NCBI GenBank assembly: GCA_031213475.1
Contig: JARUPZ010000019.1
Coordinates: forward strand, 3,684,770-3,748,769
DNA: 64,000 nt
Source of the DNA: Nereocystis luetkeana
Lineage: Eukaryota > Sar > Phaeophyceae > Laminariales > Laminariaceae
Reading direction: 5' to 3'
The first letter of the stretch is position 1. Every line of letters starts with the position of its first letter. The notes under the pieces are model-generated. The model was given only the letters and a program-made list of their open reading frames with translations. It did not search any database and had not been told where the DNA came from. Positions 42,101 to 53,300 of the stretch are shown one piece after another. The translations under genes were made by a program, and so were the position numbers.

Positions 42101-44288
42101 TCGAACCGCCGGCTCTGGCTGCTGCGGGGCGCGCGGAAGAAGCCGCTGCGGCGATGGCGACGATGGCGGCGGGGAAGGGTGCAGGTCGAAAGCGTGGGAC
42201 CGCCGCCGCAGGAGACAGAGAAGAAGGGAAGGGTGCTGTATCGATGGCGGCGGAGGCGGCGGTGGTAGCTGATTCCGCCCGCGCGAGCGAGGAGCAGCAG
42301 CACCTTGATCACGTGCTGGAGGCGCTGGTGCGCGCTAGAGGGATCGTCCTTCCCCGTTCTAGGTGTGTGTATTTTGGGGATGAGGTCTTGTCCGCTTTTT
42401 ATGCATTATCACATTTCTTTTTTTTTCAATACGGAGCGATCGTGCGTTTGTTTTTTGCTGGCGGTGAGTTGTTCGTGTGCTCGGCTTGCGTTTGCGCAGC
42501 ATTGTGTTGCGACGCCGGCTTGTGATCGTGATTGTGTTGGTCAATTATCACAAAAAGAATGGTCAACACCGCCCTCGCTCAACCCCTCGTTCCGCGCCTC
42601 CCTCGCACGCCTCCACCACACTTCTCACCCCGCCCACCCACCCCCCCCACCCACTCACCCCGCCTGCGCAACCCTAAACAGCGCGAAAACGCTTTCGAAA
42701 GCTAGGGACATCCTGCAGCGCTTGGCTGGGATGCCGCCGGTGGTCACCTCCAACGCACAGCAGCAGCAGCAGCGGAGGGGGGTGTCGGGGGCAGCGGCAG
42801 CAGCAGCGGCAGCGGCGGCGGTGGCGGCCGCGGCGGCGGCAGCGTCGGCGCCGTTAGTGGTGGCTCCAGCGGCGGGTTCGGGTTCGGGCGTACCCGCAGG
42901 GACACCGGAGGAGCGCAAGCGCGCGTATTTGCGGGCGGCCGTGCGGGTGCTTCGAGTCAACACTCCTGGGATGTCGTTACCGGTTCAGGGTGGTGTTGGC
43001 GGTTACAGCAGCGGTGGGAGGGAGGAGGTCTGGGTGGTTGCCGCGGGGAGGCGGAATGTTCTTCCCCCGTCCCCGCTCTCCGAGGTGTCCGTGAGGCTGG
43101 TGTTGAAGGAGCTGAATGATATCGTGGACCCCCCGCGCAAGCTGCCGCGATTCAAGCTGCACCTGAGGAGGGCACCGACGCAGGAGGTGCGTCGTGGGGT
43201 CCGTGTGCTGGCCTCGTGCGTGTTTTTTTTCTGTGTGTTTGCGGTGGAATTACCTTCGCTCGGTGCTTGCTTGATTGGTTCGGTTTGCTTCGATTTGCTT
43301 CTTCTTTAGGTGCTAACCCAGTTTTTACATGCTGAACCTTTCGCGCTGCTACTTGGGTACCCCCCCCACCACCACCACCCCGTTGCTGCAGGGGCACGAT
43401 CTTCCCCCTCCCGGCCATGGGAAACCCGGACGGTTCTCTCACACGCCGTAAACACTCGCTTAACTTTTATTGTTATTATTGATCTCCAACGCGATGCTGT
43501 GCAGGAGTTCTTCCGCGGGTCGTTGTCGAAGAACCCGCTGTACTCGACGGACATTGTGCCCCGCGCAGCGGCTGGCGGCGGCAGCAGCGGTGGTGGTGGT
43601 GGTGGTGCGGCGTCGGCGGCTGTCGCCGCCGGTGCGGGGTCCGCGTCTTCGACGATCGGAGGCGCAGCTGAGGCAACGATGCGTGACATGCGCGACAAGA
43701 TTGCCACCGACCTTGATATGACGGAAGCGGTGCGTCTTGTGTTTGTTTGTTCGATCGCCTCGTTGTGTGTCCGCTTGTTTGGTTGGTCGAAGGGTTGGTT
43801 GATTGTTCGTGTGATTTGTGTGTTTGTTTTTTTGTGGGGGGGGGCTGCTTGCATCTCTTGTCACACCATTCTTCTCCGGGTGCTCGTTGCCAGTGTTCAT
43901 GTATTCGTACAAAATGATATGTATGCGCCTGCGTACGTGCGTTCGTGAGCGCGTGCGTATATATGCGCGCCTGCGAATGGATGCCTGCATGTATATGGCT
44001 ATGTATCTAGTCGTGCGTACATTCGTCTGCGCGTGCGTGTGTCTGTGCGTATGTAGGCGCGTACGTATTTCTTAAAGCCGGTATTTGTTATATTACTGTA
44101 GTACTAAACGCTTCGACGGGTCGACTACCGACCTCTTACATGCAATATCGATTTTTTCTTCGGTTGCCCCTATGATGCCAATCGTATCGAATTCGATCCT
44201 CAATGAACGTCCATCGCTACGAGTACCTACGTAAGCAGTACTGACATGTCACCAATTTTTGTCTGTCTGTCTGCCTGCTTGTCTGCCT

Positions 44289-44366
<78 letters not shown>

Positions 44367-47300
44367 GCCTGCCCATCCGTGCTGCCTTCAAATCGGGCAG
44401 GCTGACCTTCTGGAGCTCATCGTCTGCGGGAACATCGTGGGCTTGGACATTCCGGTCAGGGTGGTCCAGCACGAGGTTTGGCGACCCCACATCCTCGAGA
44501 CCACGGCGGACGACTACAGCTCCGACTGCGACGCGGAGGTGTGTGCCCGGTGCCTGGCGTCCCCGGTACCCTTCGCGCCACCCCCCAGCGCTTGACCTGT
44601 CTCGAGAGTACGCAACCAGCACGCCACGCGCGATCGCGCAAACAACAGACCTTTATACATGGCACCATGCCACGCATGATCCGCAAATAACAACAGCAGT
44701 ACGCCACGCGTGATCCGCCAAATGAAAAATGTATTTTCCCAAGCGTTGACCTCGTTTTCGAAGAACGCTTGCACATGTTGGGCAGGTAGATCATCTACAG
44801 CTATATCATCTACAGATAAATCGTCTACAGATATATCTACAGTAGATGCTTAGCTGCCGTTATAAGGTGCTGTGCAGGATCTGTATAGTACAGATCTCCA
44901 ACCCAGGAAATCGTGCTCCTATTAAGAGATCATGCAGGTTATACATAGCTCCCACCCGGCAACGTGAGCTAGATGTTACAAGATAAGGGTCTATCGACCC
45001 CAAGAGCATGTGGATCATGAGCTGGGGATCTGACAAGCGATAAAACCACGTGAGCGCTGCGTTGCGTTGCGCCTGTCCGTTGTTTCGTGCCAGGCGTTGC
45101 CCGCCATGACGGTGACCTACCGCCTTGCCGGAGTCGACGGAGAGGCGACGGAGGAGGTCGTGGACAGCATCGCTGACAGCGGCAGCGCATCCGACCAAGA
45201 CCCGGAGGTCAAGTTCGGCATCGCCAGGGACATCGCTGAGGTCGGTTTTGCTTTTGCGTTTAGTTTCGATTATTTTTCCGTGGCGTGTTGGAAAGCGCAG
45301 GGATTGGGGGTGGGTGGGCAAATGGGGCCATTTCGCCGGGCTCCCGGGACTCTTTTTCATCGGCTGTTGGAGGTGCTGCACAGGGGAGCCATAGGTAGTG
45401 ATGGTGGTGGTGGCGGCGGCGAAAGGAGGGCGGAGGGGAGGGGGGGGGGTGCATTGATTGGAATTGTCGGGACAACTGCTTTTGAAGACCGCCCATCATT
45501 TGGAATTGTCGTGACAGTGATTGCTGATTGTCTCGACGCAAGCAAGGCAAGGAGTTATCGAGTAGCTGTGTCACCCATGTGGGGCTCACCGGTTTCCTTA
45601 TTGGCTTGCGGTTCCACTCACCAAGCTTCCGGCAGGCTACCGGTTGATCGGAAGGGTCCGCTGTGCGCACCGGGGGTTGGAACGAAGGATCGGGCGAGGG
45701 TGAGGACCCTCTGCCCAGCAATGGAGTGTCGGAGTCATCACTTGTCGGCGGATGATCCATACACGGCTTCTCTCTGTTGTCTCCCACCGCCAACTTCTCG
45801 ATAACCCCTTGCCTTGCTCGCGTCGATTCTGTGAGAAACGAGTGTCACGACAATTCCAAACGTATGGACGGTCTCCAAAAGCAGTTGTCCCGACAATTCC
45901 AATTAGTATACATCACTCAGGGGACGGGGCGACGAGTGGAGGGAAGGGAGGAGGGAGGCGGGGGGGGGGGGGGGGGTCGTTTTGTCCCTGCGTTCTGGAC
46001 AGGGTCTCTCCCCAGACGCAAGTTTTTCCCCGGCTTGGTACGACGGCGGTAGGTGGCCTCCCTGCCGGCCAGTCTTGATTGAGCAGAAGTCGTACGGTGG
46101 AGTCCTGAGGTTTTTAGCGTTCATGGCTGTTTTGCTTGCCCTCCCTCTCCCTCTCCCCCCCCCCCCTCCTTTCTTGTCATCTCTTTGTGACTGCCGTATT
46201 TTTTCCATGCTCGCTGTATATGCCTGATCGGTAATGCTATGTTTTGTTTTGCTCACTTGCTTTGGTTCGCTTTTGTTTCCGTGTGTATACAAGGTATGTA
46301 TACATATTTGGTGTATTTGTATTTAGTTTTGCGCTCGTGTTCATTTGCTATTCCTCGCATTTTTTTTTTGTATTATATGCGAATATAAATACGAGTATGT
46401 ATATATTTCGTTTGGCGTTGTCGTGCGATTCTGGTTCTTCGCGTCTTGCGGCTTTTGCAGGAGGGGGGGCTGCCACTACTGCTGTGCCTAGCCCAGCCTC
46501 CTCCGCGAGAAGCCCCTGGAATCCCCGGGGCGGTGGCGGCGGCGGCGGGGGCTGCAGCTGAAGCTGGAACCTCCGGGACGAGCGGAGCGGTCAGCTGGGA
46601 AATATTCGCTTCGGCCGTGAGACTCCTGCGGCGGGCCTGCATGCTCTCGGCAAATCGTTCTGATCTCCTTTCGCTCAAGGTGTGGAGGCGGTTTTTCAGG
46701 GGGGGGGGGGGGGGGGGGGGGGGGGGTTGGGAAGGGCGGGGCGGGCGGGGGGTCCCGCTAAGCTCGAGACTTTGAAGCTTAAGCGCACGTTTTGGTCGTT
46801 TGCGTCGAAATGGTGTCTACAGCAGTAGCTGTGCTTGTTTTTATTTTTTATTTTTTTTGTATACTGCTGATGCTGTGCTCGCAGTACAAGGTAGCGGAAT
46901 GATACAGTGTAATGACGTATCGTACATACAGTGGTTGGGCTATAAGACGAGCTTCGGCGCGTCAGGCCCCCGAATTTTTTTCTCCCCCCCTTGGTTTTGT
47001 ACGCATGCGGTACGGCAGAGCAGTAAAACATATGGTGAGGTCTCGTACGATATGGCATGGCACGGTACTGCCTGTACGGCAGCGACGGTATATGTTTATT
47101 TTGGTTCAGCACCAGTACACGTTCTATGATAGCTTTATACCCTAACGCCGGGAAAACTTGACTTCTGACCCACTTGCGCCCTTTTGTTGCGTGAACTTGC
47201 TGCGTTTCCGCGGGAAACATTTGCATGACCCACAAAAAAAAACGAAAATGGGACCATTGCGCCAGGCCCCCGGGACCCTTCTGCATCGGCTGCTCGAGGT

Positions 47301-50300
47301 GCTGCACAGGGGAGCCGCAAGGGGTGGTGGTGGTGGTGGTGGTGGTGGTGGTGGTGGCGGCGGCGGTGGTGGCGGCGGTGCGATGAGGGTGGCGGCTAGG
47401 GTGGGCGCGGACGAATGCCCTCCAGGTGTTGTGGGAGACCTCCTGGCGATGATGGAGCAGCTCGGACAGGTGCGGCGAGAGCAGTGGCGCCGGTGGCGGT
47501 GGCGGTGGCGGGCCGGTGTTTTGGTTTGTTCTTGTGTTCGTGATATTTGCTGTGGAGTTGTACCCTGGTTTTGGCGTTTTGCTTTTTTTTGCGATGCTTT
47601 TGGCGGCTGTGGTTTTGCTGCAATGCGTGCGTGCGTGGTTGCTTGTTTTATTTTGCTTGCTTCGAGATGTGTCGGTGTACACTGATGCCGACTATTTGGA
47701 GGCGAACGAAATTCGGTCGGTATCTGGTGTAGCAGTCGGATATTGTCGCGGGGGGGGGGCGGGTCGGTTGGCAACAACTCTGTAAAACAGTCCGCTAACT
47801 ACTTGAGCTACAATAGGCAAGCAGGGTATCGTTTCTATTTCTGGCGGTCGGTCACAGCTGGTGATCGAGTTAGATCATCTATTCGTGGTAGAGAAGCTTT
47901 ACTCCGCACAAGGGGAATTATCGTATCACGTACCTGGTGTGTTTATGGTAAGGCACCCACGAGGCAGTTACGTAGTACTCCCTTTGCTCTCCCTGGAAAT
48001 GACCACACCGGAAAATAAATTAATTCGTTGATGCTGTGTCATCCATATGCAAGCCCGCCTCAAAAGCGGTTGTTGGTAGGATGCAGCTCACCCTTCATGC
48101 AACTCGCCCAACACCTCATGGCGCTTCGCGCTTGGTTCAAGCTTTGTCTACCTGGTCGGTGATAACCCGAGGTGCCCCGTCCCGGCAATGTAGGGATGCG
48201 TGGGTCGATGGTCATACGACTACGGCCATATATGATGATGAGTACCCCCCCTCCCCCCACCCCCCCGCTCCTCACTCGCGGTGTAAAAAGGACGTCGCCA
48301 AAACCGCCGAAATGGATGTGGAAACCCACGGCGACGGAACGGGCAGAGGAGAAGCGGACGCTGCCTCGCCTGCCGCGGCGACTGCCCGCCAAACTGAGGG
48401 CGGGTCTGCTATGGACGTGGACGGCGATGCAGTCGGGGGAGCCGGGCGCGAAGAGGGAGGGGTGGAGGTCGAAGGGCGAGAGCAGGAGTCGGACAGCACG
48501 AAGCACGTTTCGTTCTTATTCGAAGCGCTAGAGGTACGAGTACACTTCTCTTTTTTTTTTGTTCTTCATTTTTTTATTGGCGCGAGCTCGCTTTCTCTCC
48601 CCCCCCCCCCCCCCCCTCACCTTCTATATATAGGTTGGGTTGGTGTCGATTGACAACGACACTGTAAAACATGCCGCTCACTACGTGAGCTAGACAACCA
48701 GGGTACCGTTTTTTTTTTGTTTTGTTTTTTGCGGTCGCCCACAGCTGGTTGCCGAGTTATAGATCATTTGTGCGAGGTAAATAACCTTTACTCCGCACAA
48801 GGGAATTGATCGTATCACGTAGTGTTCAAGGTAAGGCACCCTAGAGGCAGTTACATAGTACTCCCATTGCTGTCTCTGGAAATGCCTACACCGGAAATTA
48901 AATCAACTCATTGAAGCTGTCATCCATGGGCAAGTCCGCCTCACAAGCGGTTCTTAGTAGAATGCAGCCCACCCTTCATGCGACTCGCCAGACACCTCAC
49001 GGCGCTCCGCGCTTGGTGCAAACAATGTCTGCCTGGTCGGTGAAGACCCGACATGCTCCGTCCCGACATTGTAGGGATGCGAGGGCCTACGGTCATACGA
49101 CTACGGCCATGCATGACATCGAGTACATCTCTCCTATCGAGTACACCCCCCCCCCCCCCTCCCTTTTTTGTAACCTGGTGGGTGACAGGCCGTCAAACTC
49201 CTTTTGGCACACCGATATTTGCAGTGGAATCGAATCACGCGTTGTTGGGATGGGGTGGTGGTGGGGTCGAGCCTGGTCCCGTCCCGGCAAAATACCTGCC
49301 TCTGCTGCTGCAGCTGCTGCTGGGCTATTGTACGCCGAACGCGGACCGCGGCTCATCCGGACTTGGATGTTTGTTGTTTTGTCCTGACCACGATGATTGC
49401 GAAAGGCGAAGGCTCTTGTACGAGGTACTGGTGCACTCCATCTCGCGCTGATCTGTGGAGGCAATTGCTACTCACCAGTTACCACCCTGACGCCCGAGGT
49501 TATACGCTTCGCTTGATATTGATGTCAGCGTCCAAACGGGGCTATATTACCGGAGAGTGTGGTGTAATATGCTATTAATGGTGGTGCGAGCGCTACTACG
49601 GCAGCGGGGCCGGTAGGCGCGGTATACGGCAAGGATAAAAATATCAATATCTCGTTTTCTTGTTTTTTTCCCACTCCTTTTTCATGTGAAGACGTGCCGT
49701 TCATAAATTTAATCGTGTTGTGGTCTGTGCGTTGCAACGCAGGAGCCGGCCCTGATCGACGTCCTGGGAAGCACGCCGGCGCTGGCTCAAGCGGTGTCGA
49801 GGCTTCTCCCTTTCTTGACGTACGGGAGGAAGGCCGCGGCGGGGCTGCTGGCCGACAAGTTTGTCCAGGTTTGTTTCTGTCCCCCCTTGGCTCGCGTTTT
49901 TGTTGTCGGTGCAGTTGCTTCGGTGGTGATGGTGGTGTCGTCGGTGCTTTGTGTCGGTGCTGTTGTTGGTGTTGGTGTTGTTGTTGTCGGTGGTGTTGTT
50001 GCTGTTGTTGCTGTTGCTGTTGTTGCTGTGTTTTGGTGCTAGCGTTAGCGTTGTTGCTGTGGTTGTTTTTGGGTGTGTTTGCCTCCGGGTTCCGAGTCTC
50101 TCTTTAGAGAGCTACCGCATAGTGCACGACGTTTTTGTTGTTGTCTGTGTAAATACATACCTGGTATGTACATGGTTCCGTTTATTTTTCGAACGTGCAC
50201 ATGTTTGCGCGTAAACCTGCAACAACATGCTATTGCGGGGGACCATAGTAAATAGGGACAAATATTGTTAGGAAAAAGAGGTAATTATATAGGTTTTTGT

Positions 50301-53300
50301 GTGTACCGTAGGTCCTATTAACTATGGTCCCCCGTAATAAATATTTTGCCCGGGTTAGTGTACGACATTAGAGCCGCATTGGAGGAGAGGGTAGGGTTTT
50401 CAGGTCGAGTATGCAGGCCACATTTTCCCTACGACACGACCCGACCCGCGATTCCCCCCCCCCCTTAACATGATACGGTACGATATGGTACGGTACCGCA
50501 GGTGGTGCAGTGGGACGCTGTCGTCGCCGACGCCCTCGAGGAATTAGCCGGAGGCAAGAAGGATGGCCCGCCGACTTCCCCGGCGCAGTTGCGGAGGCGG
50601 TGTTTCATGGCCGCTGCCGAGGGGATGGGACCCGGGCGCTCGGGCAAGGTCATTCGAGAATGCCTCATGGAGAAAGGTGCGCACGCAGTAGGCGGGGGGG
50701 GGGGGGGAGGAGGGGCAGGAGATACGCGAGGCGTTTTTTTTTAGGCGGGGGGGGGGGGGGGGAGAGGGTACAATGTGTTTCCTCGTCCCTGTATATGTGT
50801 TATTTCTTGCTGGTGAACGGTGATGATGGCGGTGTGCATGTAAAAGAGCGTGCGGTGCCGGGGAGTTTTAGTACATGAGGGTGCGTGGCACGTATTTCCC
50901 CCCGCCTACACCGGAAATTAAATCAGCTTATTGAAGCTGTCACCCATATGTAAGTCTGCCTCACGCGCGATTCTTAGCAGGATACAGCTCACCCTTCATG
51001 CGACTCGCCGGACTCGTCACGGCGCTCCGCGCTTGGTGCAAGAAATGTCTGCCTGGTCGGTGAAAACCCGACATGCTCCGTCCCGGCATTGTAGGGATGC
51101 GAGGGTCTATGGTCTTACGACTACGGCCATGCATGAGATCGAGTACACATCTCCTATCGAGTACACCCCCCCCCCCCCCCCCCCCCTCTCCTTCTCCCTT
51201 ATTTTTCCGCCAAATGACTCGGTTTCGTGCAAAAGTGCTGACGTGTTTCGAGGGTAGTCTCGGTGGGAAACATCGCCCGCGATACGCTATGCTCTGATCG
51301 GTCCTCGTGCCCGCACCCGCGAGATTTTCTCCTCCCTTCGTCTCGGAAGGGATGCGTGGTCGATTGTCAACTAAGGCAAGCAATAAATGAGTACCCCCCC
51401 CCCCCCCCCCCCGCCCCGATCCCGCCCCTATACGCCGTCACCCATGTAATGAAAACTCCGCGCACTTTCAGGTTTCCTAGAAGTTGCGGTGGCGTTCGTA
51501 CTCCAGGATGCGCCCTCGGTTGCTCCCCAGATTTCGTCTGCTTCCCCCTCTGCCTCGAGGGGGTCCGCGGGCGGCGGCAGCAGCAGCGGTGTTAGCGGCG
51601 GTGGCGGTGGCGGTGGCGGCGGTGATTGGAAGGCGTACTTCAAGCGTCCCGGATTGCCCGCCGCGCTGAAGATGCTCGCCGGGCTATGCAGGGGGCACGC
51701 CAGCGCCCAGGCGTTGCTGGCAGAGCGGGGTCTGTTGGAGCGGCTGCACTGGATGGAGGGGACCTCGACGTCGGGAGAGGTGAGGAAGGAGCTGCTAGAG
51801 ATTTGTCGCGAGATCGGGCGCGTCTAATATCAGTACCTCCGACCACTTTTGATAACTGATACGCGTAGCCTATTTCCTTTTGACCATGAGCCGTAGCCTG
51901 CTACAATCTACCCCCCCCCCCCGCTAAGAGGTGTTGTGCCGGATGGTGCGTTCAAGTACAAACGGCGGTGAGGGCAGCGGTAACTCGATAGGAGAGATGT
52001 ACTCGATCTCATGCATGGCCCCGGTGGTTCAAGTGGTTAACCTCGAATTCTACTTGTGTTTGAGTCGTGGGTTTGAGCCCCCAGGTGGGTCGGACATTTG
52101 AGTTTATTTGCAAAAATATAAATAAAAAAGGATTCAATTGTTGAGAGCGCCTTGCAGCGTGGGTAGGCACAATTCAATGCGAGTCGACGAGGGAAGAAAA
52201 TGCTGAAATATGCTCGCGATAAAAATGAAGGCACGTACCGTAGCGGGAAGGGGGTAGAAGAGCCTGCTATGTGACCCCGGATCTGAGTTACGAGTTGGAA
52301 GGAGAGAGAGAAGAAGATGTGCGAAGATAATAAATGGGATGAGCAAAAAAAATGGCCGTAGTCGTATGACCGTAGACCCTCGCATGCCTACTATGCCGAG
52401 ACGGAGCATGTCGGGTTTTCACCGACCGGACAGACATTGCTTTCACCAAGCGCAAAGCGCCGTGAGGTGTCCGGCGAGTCGCATGAAGGGTGAGCTGCGT
52501 CCTACTAAGAACCGCTCGTGAGGCGGACTTGCGCATGGATGACAGCTTCACTGAGTTGATTTAATTTCCGGTGTAGGCATTTCCAGAGACAGCAATGGGA
52601 TCACTATGTAACTGCCTCTTGGGTGTTTTACCTTGAACACTACGTGATATGATCAATTCCCTTATGTGCGGAGTAAAGGTTTTTTACCTCACACAAATGA
52701 TCTAACTCGACGACCAGCTGTGGGCGACCGCCAAAAAAACAAACAAAACAAACAAAAAACGGTACCCTGGTTGTCTAGCTCATGTAGCGAGCGGCATGTT
52801 TTACAGTGTCGTTGGGGGGTTCATGTTAAGCATGGCGGTAGTCGTATGACCATAGACCCTCGCATCCCTACAATGCCGGGACGGAGCCCGTCGGATTTTC
52901 ACCGACCATGCAGACATTGCTTGCGCCAAGCGCGGAGCGCCGTGACGTCGAGCGAGTCGCATGAAGGGTGAGCTGCATCCTGACAAAGAACCGCTTTTCA
53001 GGCGGAATTTCTTGCAGTGGATGACAGCGTCGAATCAATTGGCGTGTTTCCTGGTGTCGCCACTTCCAGAGACAGCAATGGGTATACTGGGGGGCTACGG
53101 TTAACCCTGTAAATACTGTACTGCACAGGAACTTGAATATTTAGTCTAATTCCGAGAATGTTGTCCCCAAAACATTTACGGCCGTAGTGGAGGAGCCGTG
53201 GGCGTGCGTTCGTGTGTTTTTTTGTTCGGGGGCCTTGTACGTGTTGCTGCATTTGGGTGCGCTCCCGAAGCACAGAATCCCCCCCCCCCTTCTGTACCGA

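Noticed and set aside
45067-45804. An open frame continuing exon 29 through its donor into the exon 31 ghost and MITE.
   Set aside because: It passes through an intron and a transposon. The correct junction to exon 30 restores the family sequence (YKMAGVMAQ-CGGLECML equivalent).
48060-48250. The GTACGACTACGGCCATGCATGA end of the 520-bp repeat as a 5S rRNA gene or 5S-derived SINE.
   Set aside because: Only a few bases resemble the 5S start; the rest does not follow a 5S fold that I can recognise.
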